DNA from: Pseudoflavonifractor sp. An184
Lineage (GTDB): Bacteria > Bacillota > Clostridia > Oscillospirales > Oscillospiraceae
Direction of reading: 5' to 3'
DNA: 63,612 bases
Assembly (NCBI RefSeq): GCF_002160305.1
Contig: NZ_NFKI01000016.1
Location: 1-63,612 of the forward strand
Shown: positions 35,505-44,104 of the stretch, one piece after another
Layout: each line of letters begins with the position of its first letter
How positions within the stretch are numbered: position 1 is the first letter of the stretch
Translations under genes and position numbers: made by a program
The notes under the pieces: model-generated
Seen by the model: only the letters and a program-made list of their open reading frames with translations
What the model was told of the DNA's origin: nothing
The model's database searches: none

Positions 35505-38012
35505 TCATTCAATGGTCACGTTGGGGACATGCGACACAGGGCTAAGGTCGGTGATCCGCTGTTCCCCGCCCTCATAAATGGTCAACGTCTGCAGTTTGGT
35601 GCAGTTGGACAGCGGAGAGAGGTCCGTCAGCCCACGTTCCTGCAGCGTCAGCGACTGAAGGCTGGCGAGGTTTCCCAGAGCCGAGATATCCGTGAGAGGC
35701 GGATCATCGTACTGGCCATAGACATCCAGATAAAGCGTACGCAGGTTGGTCAAGCCGGAGAGGGGCGAGAGATCCGTGATGCCCTGGGGTGTGCGGATGG
35801 ACAGTTCAACTAGACCGGTCAATCCCGCCAGCGGTTCCAGAGAGGAGAAGGACGTCCCATCGGGGCTTGAGCCGTTCCGCATAGAGAGGACGCGAAGATT
35901 CGTCAGGTTGCGCAAAGGTTCCAACGAAGCTACCGAGCACTCCATATCCAGTTCGGTCAGCTGGGTCAGATTGGCCAGCCCGTCAATGGTAAAGGGCGCT
36001 GGATTATTTCCGTGCATAGGGAGGCGCAGCACCTGGAGTTTTGTGAGCTTGGCTAAGGGGTCCACGTCGGTATAGGTGGAATCGGAACCATACATCAACA
36101 GTTCCCGCAGATCAGTCAAATTTTCCAATCCGGACAAACTGGCCACGGGGATATCCAGCCGAAGCTCCGTCAGCTTCGTCAGTTGGGACAGATCGGACAG
36201 ATCCTGGTGAATAGCTGCCCCCTCGTAACTCCCGCTTATATCGAGTGAGCGCAACTCTGTCAGTTCCCGAAGGAAGGATAGGTCATCCACGATGAAGCTG
36301 CCGTACATCCTCAACTCCTGAAGCTGCGTCAAGCCGGAGAGCGGAGAGAAATCCTCCACATGCCCCAGGTTCAGGCGAAGACTGGTCAGTTGGGTCATCC
36401 CGGACAGCGCGCTGATATTGGTCAGGCTGGAACTGCTGTTGTTGCTGTTGGTACTATAAAGCTGCAGCTCCTCCAACTGGGTCAGCCCGGATAGGGAGGA
36501 GATGTCTTTTACGTCAAACCCAATACACAGATCAAGCCGCTCCATCTTAGTCAGTCCCGCCAGGGGGGACAGGTCGCCGGCCGGCGCCCCGGCCGTATTG
36601 TTTTGATAGAAGCTCAGCCGGGTCAGCTCCGTCAGCCCGGCAAAGGGCGTCAAGTCCAGTTCATCCGTTAGATATCCCTCGCAGCTGAACTCGGTCAGCT
36701 GCGGGAACTCTGCCACCCAAGCCAGCCCGTCTGTCTCAATGGACACGCCCTCCAGATAGATGCGCTGAAGATTTCCCATCTGTTTCATGGCGGCAATATC
36801 CGCATCGGTGAGCGTGCCGTCCACCAGCTCCAGGAAATTATCCGCCGCAGACACCTGCTGTCCGGCAATGGTGATGGTGGGGGCCAAAACCTCTGTCACC
36901 GGGTTTCCTCCCCCGCCCATCACCCCGAAGCCGATAACCACCGCGATTACCGCCGCGGCCGCGCCGCCGATCAGTACGGGATTCAGCTTTTTCTTCGCCG
37001 GAGCGGCGGGCTGGGCGGCCCCCGCCTGGGGCACCTCCACCACCTGCCGGCTCTCAATGGCCTCCAGAAATTCCTCCGCGCTCTGGAAGCGGTCCTCCGG
37101 CTGGACCGCCAGTCCCTTCAGGATGGCCTTGTCCAGATACTCCGGGATGTCCACCCCGCACTGGGACACTGGGACCAGCTCGTCTCGGTCCAGCCGCTCC
37201 AGCGCCTCCGGGGGCAGAAAGCCGGTTAATGCCGCATAGAAGCAGGCGGCGCAGGAGTACACATCGGTGTAAGGCCCCTGGCGGCTCCTTCGGATGTACT
37301 GCTCTTTGGGGGCATAGCCCACTTTCAGGATGACGTCCAGGCTCTTGGATTTGTCCCCGATGGAGTACCGGGCCGAGCCGAAGTCCAGCAGCTTCACCAT
37401 GCCGTCCTTGGTGATGTAGATGTTGTCCGGGGTCACGTCACGGTGGATGAAGCCCTCCTGATGGACGGCGGTGAGGGCCCGGAGCACCGGGATCATCACG
37501 TTCAGGGTGTCCTCCACGCTCACCTTTCCGCCGTGGTTGGCGATGTAGGTTTTAAAGGAGATGCCCTCGATGTAGTCCATGACGAAGTACGACGTGTCGT
37601 TCTCGTCAAAGTAGCTGGTCACCGCGGCAATGTTGGGGTTGCCGATGAACTTGGCCAGGGTCCGGGCCTCCTCCTGGAAGCGCTCGGCGCCGTACGTAAA
37701 ATCCTCGGAACGGTCGGCAGAGAGCACGGAGACGGTGGTGCCCTCCACGCGGGTGGCCAGTTCTCCAGGCATGAACTCCTTGATGGCCACCTTGGCCTCC
37801 AGCTGGGTGTCCCAGGCCAGGTAGGTGATGCCGAAGCCCCCCTGGCCCAGCACCCGGCCCACGATGTACCGGTCATTTAAAACGGTCCCCGCCCGCAGGG
37901 CCACCGGGTACTTTTTCTCATTTTCCGTCAGGTCGAAGCCGCAGTGGGGACACGGGCCGGACAGGCTGTCCCGCTGCTGGAAGCAGTTGTAGCAAATCTG
38001 TTCGTTCTGCAC
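35505..38012 (-). CDS. Transmembrane Ser/Thr protein kinase with leucine-rich-repeat ectodomain
   Basis: 835 residues. Zinc ribbon (Cys7, Cys10, Cys21, Cys24), kinase domain (about 48-320; GQGGFG, VAIKEF with Lys78, HRDVTPDN with Asp192, LLDFGSARY with Asp210), linker, one membrane helix (about 344-366) and an outer array of about 18-20 LRRs of roughly 22 residues (about 395-820). The catalytic loop has VT where most Hanks kinases have LK. Ectodomains of bacterial Hanks kinases are usually PASTA or beta-propeller; LRRs suggest protein ligand recognition. First gene of the operon; the base composition of the LRR part is lower in GC than its neighbours. Confidence 0.92.
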   Translation of the reverse strand: MQNEQICYNCFQQRDSLSGPCPHCGFDLTENEKKYPVALRAGTVLNDRYIVGRVLGQGGFGITYLAWDTQLEAKVAIKEFMPGELATRVEGTTVSVLSADRSEDFTYGAERFQEEARTLAKFIGNPNIAAVTSYFDENDTSYFVMDYIEGISFKTYIANHGGKVSVEDTLNVMIPVLRALTAVHQEGFIHRDVTPDNIYITKDGMVKLLDFGSARYSIGDKSKSLDVILKVGYAPKEQYIRRSRQGPYTDVYSCAACFYAALTGFLPPEALERLDRDELVPVSQCGVDIPEYLDKAILKGLAVQPEDRFQSAEEFLEAIESRQVVEVPQAGAAQPAAPAKKKLNPVLIGGAAAAVIAVVIGFGVMGGGGNPVTEVLAPTITIAGQQVSAADNFLELVDGTLTDADIAAMKQMGNLQRIYLEGVSIETDGLAWVAEFPQLTEFSCEGYLTDELDLTPFAGLTELTRLSFYQNNTAGAPAGDLSPLAGLTKMERLDLCIGFDVKDISSLSGLTQLEELQLYSTNSNNSSSSLTNISALSGMTQLTSLRLNLGHVEDFSPLSGLTQLQELRMYGSFIVDDLSFLRELTELRSLDISGSYEGAAIHQDLSDLSQLTKLTELRLDIPVASLSGLENLTDLRELLMYGSDSTYTDVDPLAKLTKLQVLRLPMHGNNPAPFTIDGLANLTQLTELDMECSVASLEPLRNLTNLRVLSMRNGSSPDGTSFSSLEPLAGLTGLVELSIRTPQGITDLSPLSGLTNLRTLYLDVYGQYDDPPLTDISALGNLASLQSLTLQERGLTDLSPLSNCTKLQTLTIYEGGEQRITDLSPVSHVPNVTIE

Positions 38013-38164
38013 GATATTCCCCCTAATTATGAAACCAAATTATGAAACCAAACTTAAGATTGTTTGAATTTTATAGCATTTTATGCTCAAAAACAATATG
38101 CTGCTTGCATAGTACTGAAAATGACTCTGCTTTTCACTTGATTGAGCAAGCTCCATCACATTGA

Positions 38165-38342
38165 GGAGCAGCCAAGGCGGTGGAACGCGCATACCTGGAG
38201 AGGCCCTATTTCCCCCATCCCCCGGTGGGCGTAATGGCTCAGAACATGCCGTCTGCGGCGAAAGAGAACTGCGTCCGGTCCACCGGAAATCAGAAAATCT
38301 GAAACAAAAAATACGCCGGGCAGATGCCCCGGCGTATTTTTC
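38165..38342 (+). ncRNA. Candidate small structured RNA with terminator
   Basis: The stretch has distant complementary arms CGGTGGA (about 38174) and TCCACCG (about 38277) and several inner hairpins, and ends with a strong intrinsic terminator at 38307-38342 that no gene needs. AGCAGCCAAGGC near the start recalls SRP RNA but the conserved tetraloop region is absent. No clear promoter is seen. A decayed RNA gene or a repeat is possible. Confidence 0.3.
38305..38342 (+). terminator. Intrinsic terminator
   Basis: AAATACGCCGGGC / GCCCCGGCGTATTT arms followed by T residues, isolated from any gene on the plus strand. Confidence 0.75.
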
Positions 38343-38395
38343 GCTGCCTTGAGGAAACACTGAGTCGGCTCGTGACGTCATGACTGCTCCGCTTA

Positions 38396-38703
38396 TCGAA
38401 GGGTGTAGCCGCCTTTGGGCGGCGGAACCCAAAACGAAAGGACATCCTTTCGGATGTCCTTTCGTTTTGGCAAAGCACTACAATCTAGATATTTCAAATT
38501 TTCGATTTGCCATCTTGAAATATTGCTCAACGGCCCTTCTGGGCCGCGCCGCTTTTGCGGCGTACGAGCGTTTTGCCGTAGGCAAAACCTCGGCGGAGGG
38601 ATGGCTCTGCCATCCCGAGCATTTCAATCACCGAAGGGCGGAGACCGCCTTCGGCGGTCGGAGCCCAAAACGAAAGGACATCCTTTCGGATGTCCTTTCG
38701 TTT
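38396..38703. repeat. Palindrome-rich flank left of the island
   Basis: Two copies of a perfect 19-bp inverted repeat (CCAAAACGAAAGGACATCC, 4-bp loop) at 38429-38470 and 38665-38706, with a train of short hairpins between them (around GGCCC, GCCGC, GTTTTGCC, GATGGC). A third copy is at 49796-49837. On the minus strand the hairpin would terminate transcripts of the tRNA-Val gene. Confidence 0.75.
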
Positions 38704-39018
38704 TGGTGGACGATACAGGACTTGAACCTGTGACCTCCCGCACGTCAACCCCAAATAGAGATTTTTTCTAACTATTTTTAATGCTTTACAGCACTATTCC
38801 CTCCAATCCACTTACTTTCCGTCACTCTTTAACCACAAGGTTTCCGCCTGTTCCACCGCCGTCTGTGGCTGGTTGTGTGGTCAAACCGTTGGGAGAGTAT
38901 ACTTTTTCGATCTGACCGTTTGCACAAATGTGGTCAGAGTGCGGTTTTCTGCACCGCGACAGTAATCGGCCTACTTGCTTTTGGCAAGTCACCATGGAAC
39001 TACTTTTGCGATGGTGTT
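38468..39018. repeat. Left-end repeat of the tRNA-Val island, copy 1
   Basis: About 550 bp that are recognisably the same as 49601-50153. It covers the hairpin flank, the tRNA remnant and about 270 bp of element end, closing with CTTTTGCGATGGTGTT. Identity is high in blocks and broken by substitutions and short indels. No gene is seen inside. Confidence 0.75.
38704..38748. repeat. attL-like 45-bp copy of the tRNA-Val 3' half
   Basis: Identical over 45 bp to 61878-61922, the 3' half of the intact tRNA-Val gene from CCA to the anticodon loop. It continues into unrelated sequence (CCCCAAAT), so it is not a tRNA gene. Direct repeats of this kind are the product of site-specific integration into the tRNA. 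Confidence 0.9.
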
Positions 39019-39028
39019 GACAAAGAGA

Positions 39029-40669
39029 TCATGCCTCCAATGTGTAGTATGCGCCCGCTCCCTTTCCCTGCAACGTCAACTTTTGATTCTTCACCAGCCG
39101 TTGCAGAATGCGAAATGCCTTTGCCGGAGAAACATGCAGTAATGCAATTACATCCGCCCGTTTAATGGACTTCTGTTTCCTGGCAAGCTCCAAAACCAAT
39201 TCTTCATATCGAAGTTCGTCAATTCCTTTTTGCCGGATATACGCAGCTGTATTTTCTCTCCCGTAGGCTTTCGGGCTTAACATATAGTTTCTGCCGCGAC
39301 CATTCCCAATCGCTTCTACCAATCCAGATTCCACAAGCGTCTCCACAACAATTTTAATACGGCTTTCATCCCGTTTGAGTGCCTCGGATATCTCACGGAG
39401 CGTTGCCTGGTGCATTTGTTTCACGGTGTTCAGAACAAGAAGCGCATAGATTGGAAGCGGATGGCCCAAGCGCTGCTGTTCCTCTGAGATCATCCGGACA
39501 AAAGCTCTATCCGGCATACCTCTTGGGATAAAAAGACGAACGCTGGTGCTGGTCGATCTGGAATAGTCAGGGAGCAGGCGTCCATATAATAGAGAGCCCT
39601 CATAAATTCTGTCGATGCCTCTGCCCGTTCGCTCTGCCAAACCAATTCGCTTCAGCGCGTCAGCCAGGACCGGATTGCGGCCATGCGGCTCCGCGTCCAA
39701 CAAATTATCCGCATTGATCCCCTCAATAAAGCCGCCAGGATTGCTGATCAGCATTCCCTCACTGTTGATTTCCACACGTACTCTGCCCAGCATAGAATAG
39801 TCACGATGGCAAAACGCATTTACCAAAGCCTCTCGAAATGCCCGTTTATCAAAATCTGGGATGGAAACACGGAACAGTCCCTCTTCCATTTCCGCTTCAT
39901 GGTTCCATGCAGCAACATACTCTGTAATCTTTTCAAAGGCTGAAAGAATCGGAAGAAAAAACGACTCATTGACTCGAATATCGGTTCCCTCAAGCACCTG
40001 AATTGCAGTTTCTGCCGTCGGCATCAGCGTCTTCAGACGCTCCGCCTTTCCAATCAGCAGCAATCCTGTATAGGTAGGCACAAGCTTTTTGTCCACCTGG
40101 ACGACCATTTGCAGCGCTTTGTCAAGTTCTTCGTTGTCCAATTCCAGGAGAGCCGGTTCCCCCCGATATTTTCGGATGATTTGCCGAAGCCGCTCCCGCT
40201 CAACAGGGTCTAAATCCTGATAATCACCATCCGGAACCGGCTGCGCGGAATAGTCAAAAAGGCTCAAATCTGATAGCCGGCCGGCAATTTCATAGGGATA
40301 CATCGGAACATTCTCTGGAGTTCCATCCGCTTTGAGGCGCCTTCGCTGCATTTTCCCGGAAGACGATGCGGTAATACTGGTACGGCGGGGAACAGCGATT
40401 TTTAGAATCGGCTTTTCCAGATCTAAAATTTCGCATCGGACCGGGACCGGTGGGACAGTTTTATTGGCAATAAAAGCGGCCAAACGAGTAATATCCGAAT
40501 GTTCTTTATGCAATCCCGTGATCTCGCCATCATCCTCTACCCCAAGGTAAAGATCTCCTCCATCGGTATTGGCAAATGCAACCACTGCATCGATGATTTC
40601 TTGATCTGCCAACTTCTTTCGATCACTTTTGAACTCATGCGTCATATCTTCCCGAAAACCAATGTTCAA
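39029..40669 (-). CDS. AlbA_2 (Schlafen-type) DNA-binding regulator with ATPase-like and wHTH domains
   Basis: 546 residues. N-terminal AlbA_2 domain (about 8-130; EFKSDRKKL, VVAFANTDGGDLYLGVEDDG), middle RecG-like/HATPase_c_4 segment (about 270-385; FREALVNAFCHRDYS, ERTGRGIDRIY) and C-terminal winged helices. Such proteins are taken to be transcription regulators and are frequent next to defence genes. The start is taken as TTG at 40669 (family N-terminus NIGFREDMTHEFK, AAAGGA upstream); an ATG at 40636 is the alternative. Its own promoter contains two perfect palindromes, suggesting autoregulation. It may also control the adjacent restriction operon. Confidence 0.82.
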   Translation of the reverse strand: MNIGFREDMTHEFKSDRKKLADQEIIDAVVAFANTDGGDLYLGVEDDGEITGLHKEHSDITRLAAFIANKTVPPVPVRCEILDLEKPILKIAVPRRTSITASSSGKMQRRRLKADGTPENVPMYPYEIAGRLSDLSLFDYSAQPVPDGDYQDLDPVERERLRQIIRKYRGEPALLELDNEELDKALQMVVQVDKKLVPTYTGLLLIGKAERLKTLMPTAETAIQVLEGTDIRVNESFFLPILSAFEKITEYVAAWNHEAEMEEGLFRVSIPDFDKRAFREALVNAFCHRDYSMLGRVRVEINSEGMLISNPGGFIEGINADNLLDAEPHGRNPVLADALKRIGLAERTGRGIDRIYEGSLLYGRLLPDYSRSTSTSVRLFIPRGMPDRAFVRMISEEQQRLGHPLPIYALLVLNTVKQMHQATLREISEALKRDESRIKIVVETLVESGLVEAIGNGRGRNYMLSPKAYGRENTAAYIRQKGIDELRYEELVLELARKQKSIKRADVIALLHVSPAKAFRILQRLVKNQKLTLQGKGAGAYYTLEA

Positions 40670-40691
40670 TGCAATCACATCCTTTAAACGC

Positions 40692-40742
40692 ACAATAACA
40701 CACGCGTGTGTCTTTGTCAACAAAGAAAACACACGCGTGTGT
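40692..40742 (-). promoter_or_regulatory. Promoter with two palindromic operators for the AlbA_2 gene
   Basis: On the minus strand TTGACA (40720-40715), 17 bp, TATTGT (40697-40692). The 14-bp perfect palindrome ACACACGCGTGTGT fills the spacer (40698-40711) and is repeated upstream at 40729-40742, 31 bp away centre to centre, that is three helical turns. Binding there would block RNA polymerase. Confidence 0.82.
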
Positions 40743-40813
40743 TATTCGAGCGTTTTTGCGATGGTGTTAATCGTGATACGATGATATGAACTTGGCAGAT
40801 AGGCCTGCAATTG

Positions 40814-42301
40814 TCATTGTTTCAGTGCAGCCAGCAGCTCACTGAACCCATCCATGGCCGACTGGAGATTTTCCAGGATGTCCTCCGCCAATTCCTCCGG
40901 GGCGGGGAGGTTGTCCAGATCGGCCAGAGCCTTGTCCTTGATCCAGAAGATATCCAGGCTGGTTTTGTCCCGATTGAGGATCTCCTCGGCGGTGAAGCGC
41001 CGCCAGCGGCCGTCCAGGTTGTCCTGGCTCCAGGTCTCGTGGCGCTCATAGCGGTTTTCCGGGTGGTAGCACTGGATGAAGTCTTTCAAATCCTCATAGG
41101 TCATGGGGTGCTGTTTCAGGGTAAAGTGCAGATTGGTCCGCAGATCGTAGAACCAGACTTCCTTGGTCTGCCGCTCCGGGCTGGCGGGGCGCTTATCAAA
41201 GAAGATCACATTTGCTTTGACGCCGGGCTTATAGAAGATGCCGGTGGGCAGACGGAGAATGGTGTGGAGGTCGCAGGTCTCCAGCAGTTTCTTCCGGATA
41301 GTCTCCCCGGCTCCGCCCTCAAAGAGCACGTTGTCCGGCACCACCACCGCCGCCTTGCCGTCGGCTTTCAGCAGGGTGTTGATGTGCTGGAGGAAGTTGA
41401 GCTGCTTGTTGGAGCTGGTGGTCCAGAAATCCTGCCGGTTGTAGACTAAGTCCTCTTCCTCCTGCTCCCCCTCCTCATTGGTGAAGGTGAGGGAGGATTT
41501 TTTGCCAAAGGGCGGATTGGTGAGCACATAGTCGAACCGCTCCCCCGGGTCGGTGAGCAAGGCGTCCCCGAGAGTGATGGGGACCTCCCCGTACAGGTCG
41601 CCGATGTTGTGGAGAAAGAGGTTCATCAGGCTCATTTTGAAAGTGGCGGGCACGATCTCCCAGCCCCGGAAGGTGTCCCGCTTCAAAAACTCCTTTGCCT
41701 CTCGGTCCAAGGTATAGTGCTTGGGATCGGACAGGTAGCTTTGGGCCGCCAGCAGGAAGCCGCCGCTGCCGCAGCAGGGGTCGGCGATGGTCTTCCTGGG
41801 CTCCGGACGGATGCACTCCACCATGGCCCGGATCAGCGGCCGGGGCGTGAAGTACTGTCCCGCGCCGCTTTTCACGTCCTCGGCGTTCTTTTGCAGCAAG
41901 CCCTCGTAGATCTCGCCCTTCACGTCGGTGGACATGGACACCCAGTTTTCCTTGTCGATCATCTGGACGATGCGGTAGAGAATGGCGGCGTTGCTGATCT
42001 TGTTGACCGCTCCCTGAAAGATCTTGCCCAGGGTGCCCCCCTGCTCCCCCAGTGTCTCCAGGATGGATTTGTACTTGCTCTCCAGTTCCGCGCCTTTCAA
42101 GGTGTTCATATCCGACCAGCCGCAGCCGGCGGGGATGCCGGTCTCCCGTTGGTAGGGCGGCTTGGAGTATTCGTCGGACATTTTCAGGAAAATCAGGTAT
42201 GTAAGCTGCTCCAGGTAGTCGCCGTAGGACACGCCGTCGTCCCGCAAAGGACCGCACATCCCCCAGACTTTGGAGATGATGGTTGAGGTTTGGTCAGGCA
42301 T
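40814..42301 (-). CDS. hsdM: Type I restriction-modification methyltransferase, HsdM
   Basis: 495 residues: an N-terminal HsdM helical domain and an N6-adenine methyltransferase domain with SAM motif ADPCCGSGGFLLAA and catalytic NPPFGKKS. With HsdS it methylates the recognition sequence; with HsdR it forms the restriction complex. It is the last gene of the hsdR-hsdS-nuclease-hsdM operon, 2 bp after the Mrr-like gene. Length is usual. Confidence 0.95.
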   Translation of the reverse strand: MPDQTSTIISKVWGMCGPLRDDGVSYGDYLEQLTYLIFLKMSDEYSKPPYQRETGIPAGCGWSDMNTLKGAELESKYKSILETLGEQGGTLGKIFQGAVNKISNAAILYRIVQMIDKENWVSMSTDVKGEIYEGLLQKNAEDVKSGAGQYFTPRPLIRAMVECIRPEPRKTIADPCCGSGGFLLAAQSYLSDPKHYTLDREAKEFLKRDTFRGWEIVPATFKMSLMNLFLHNIGDLYGEVPITLGDALLTDPGERFDYVLTNPPFGKKSSLTFTNEEGEQEEEDLVYNRQDFWTTSSNKQLNFLQHINTLLKADGKAAVVVPDNVLFEGGAGETIRKKLLETCDLHTILRLPTGIFYKPGVKANVIFFDKRPASPERQTKEVWFYDLRTNLHFTLKQHPMTYEDLKDFIQCYHPENRYERHETWSQDNLDGRWRRFTAEEILNRDKTSLDIFWIKDKALADLDNLPAPEELAEDILENLQSAMDGFSELLAALKQ

Positions 42302-42303
42302 GG

Positions 42304-42909
42304 TTACTTCCTCTTAAATCTTAGATTGGCTCTTGCTTTGTCTCTCGCCTCTTGATACATTTCCGGAGTGGGAAAGATTTCCGTATACGGATAGTCCAAG
42401 GCACAATCCCACTCCAACATAAAGTATTTTGGAAGATTCTTTTCTATTTCCATTTGAAACATCATCGCTGGCGAGATTTCTCTACTTGCTGCATTACTGT
42501 ATTGTTTGATGTATATATCACAAATCTGCCATAATGCAATCCCGTGAGCCTTTGCATACTTTACAGCATCTGATTGAAAGCCAGATGTTGAAATCAGAAT
42601 GCTTTTCTGCGCCCCTATGCTTTGTGTTTTTGCATAGAGGTCTGTAACCACTGATCGTTCAATATTGCGAGTGTGGTTTTTGCACTCTACGATTACTTTA
42701 TGCCTGCATCCAAGTGCGGTATATTCTGCCAAAACATCAATCTGATAGGTACTATCCGGAGCCTCAACTTTCTTGCTGTGCTCAATTTCAAAATCTTTCA
42801 ATCCCTCTTTTTTAGCGTAGGCGGTTAATGTTTCCATGCAGAATTTTTCAAATTCAATGGGCTTAATGTTCGCAGAGAGGGAACGATAAGGATTTGTATC
42901 TATTTCCAT
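42304..42909 (-). CDS. Mrr-like restriction endonuclease inside the type I operon
   Basis: 201 residues. The core matches the Mrr_cat fold of the PD-(D/E)XK nucleases: TYQIDVLAEY gives the Asp and HKVIVECKNH gives the ExK pair, followed by QSDAVKYAKAHGIALW. There is no N-terminal winged helix as in E. coli Mrr. It sits between hsdS and hsdM with 2-bp gaps, so it is made with the system. It may cut modified or foreign DNA as a second effector, or be a helper; that is inference. Confidence 0.8.
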   Translation of the reverse strand: MEIDTNPYRSLSANIKPIEFEKFCMETLTAYAKKEGLKDFEIEHSKKVEAPDSTYQIDVLAEYTALGCRHKVIVECKNHTRNIERSVVTDLYAKTQSIGAQKSILISTSGFQSDAVKYAKAHGIALWQICDIYIKQYSNAASREISPAMMFQMEIEKNLPKYFMLEWDCALDYPYTEIFPTPEMYQEARDKARANLRFKRK

Positions 42910-42911
42910 TG

Positions 42912-44102
42912 TTATGAAAGTCTCCCCTCAAAGGCCTGTTTCAAAATACTCTGCCGCAGGGCTTCTGCCTGCTGCAAAGAGGTGTCAATCGTTTGCTCGA
43001 TGCTATCATAAACAGACAACTTTTCTTTAATATCATCCAATATTCTCTTTTGAGCGTTCAAATCACAATATGGAACTCTCAACCCCTTAATTTTATTAGT
43101 ACTCAGTGTGTACAAACCAGACGTAGATTTAGCTATATTAACAATTTGCTTTCTGCCTTCATTAGAAATCAAATAATACAACGCATATTCGGATAGCATA
43201 TTTCCCAGAGGACGACCTTTAACAATGTGATTTTGATGCAAACAGTTAGGAATCTGTCCATTCCAAATGGCAACTCTACCAATTTGAGTTTTACTTCCAT
43301 TTCCCTCCACAAAAAGCAAATCGTTTTTTTCTAAAAGGCAACGATCAACTTCTTGCTCCGTCACTCCAATTTCTTTTATTTCTGATAAATCCAGGTGATT
43401 ATAATAGACATTTGCCACCCGCAAATAGGGCATTTGAAGCGATAATTCATTTCTCCTTGAGTTTTTTGTCAATCCACCTGTTATTTCAAAAAAACTCGTT
43501 ATTGGCTGTAAATCACACAATTTATCATACACTGAACTATATACCGCCTGCCGGTAGACCTTCAACTTTTCCTTTGCAGTTTTCAATTCCGCCACGCTGG
43601 CATCTAGTTTGGAAAACAACTCCTCAATCCGAGCAACAATACGAAGCTGTTCAGCTCTATTGACAGGATATGATACTATCAATTTCTTGAGAATCGTTTG
43701 ACTAATATTAGGCTGCGCTCCACCCACCCCCTGTTTTACCAGATCAGACCGATGGAACAACAGAAAAAAATATAGAAATTTTAAAGATACTTTATCATTA
43801 GCAAAAATTCCACAAACAGCTTGATTGGTACATGCATCAATATCCAAATATGCTAACTTGCCGATGGTTGCTCCATATAACGCAATAAGCAATGTCCCCT
43901 TAGGAAATATTTTTGCACTGGAAGCATCCAATCCCGCTTGAGTAATTTTAATCTCCGTATCACGAATAGCTCCGTTTTCAAGTTCACCAGACCGAACCCA
44001 TGGAATTGTACCACCTTTGTAGTATTCAGGGTTCTTTTTACTTGGGGTTCCTCCGCTTGTCATAAAAGCAATATTCCCCAAAGTTTCAGTTTTCCATTCC
44101 AT
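42912..44102 (-). CDS. hsdS: Type I restriction-modification specificity subunit, HsdS
   Basis: 396 residues with two target-recognition domains (about 1-150 and 200-345), each followed by a conserved helical spacer (RIVARIEELFSKLDASVAELK and RILDDIKEKLSVYDSIEQ), ending QSILKQAFEGRL as usual. It sets the DNA sequence recognised by the complex. The gene is much lower in GC than the rest of the window, typical of specificity genes obtained by transfer. No second or inverted hsdS copy is present, so phase variation is not indicated. Confidence 0.94.
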   Translation of the reverse strand: MEWKTETLGNIAFMTSGGTPSKKNPEYYKGGTIPWVRSGELENGAIRDTEIKITQAGLDASSAKIFPKGTLLIALYGATIGKLAYLDIDACTNQAVCGIFANDKVSLKFLYFFLLFHRSDLVKQGVGGAQPNISQTILKKLIVSYPVNRAEQLRIVARIEELFSKLDASVAELKTAKEKLKVYRQAVYSSVYDKLCDLQPITSFFEITGGLTKNSRRNELSLQMPYLRVANVYYNHLDLSEIKEIGVTEQEVDRCLLEKNDLLFVEGNGSKTQIGRVAIWNGQIPNCLHQNHIVKGRPLGNMLSEYALYYLISNEGRKQIVNIAKSTSGLYTLSTNKIKGLRVPYCDLNAQKRILDDIKEKLSVYDSIEQTIDTSLQQAEALRQSILKQAFEGRLS

Positions 44103-44104
44103 AG

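Noticed and set aside
30519-38012. Type VI secretion regulatory cluster
   Set aside because: Kinase, phosphatase and FHA genes occur there too, but no sheath, Hcp, VgrG or membrane-complex genes are present, and the organism type is Gram-positive-like.
38162-38210. SRP RNA gene
   Set aside because: AGCAGCCAAGGC matches part of SRP RNA, but the GGUCAGG..GGAAGG region is missing and the rest does not fit.
42912-44102. Phase-variable hsdS locus
   Set aside because: No second hsdS, inverted repeats or recombinase is near the gene; the integrase remnants are 16 kb away and broken.
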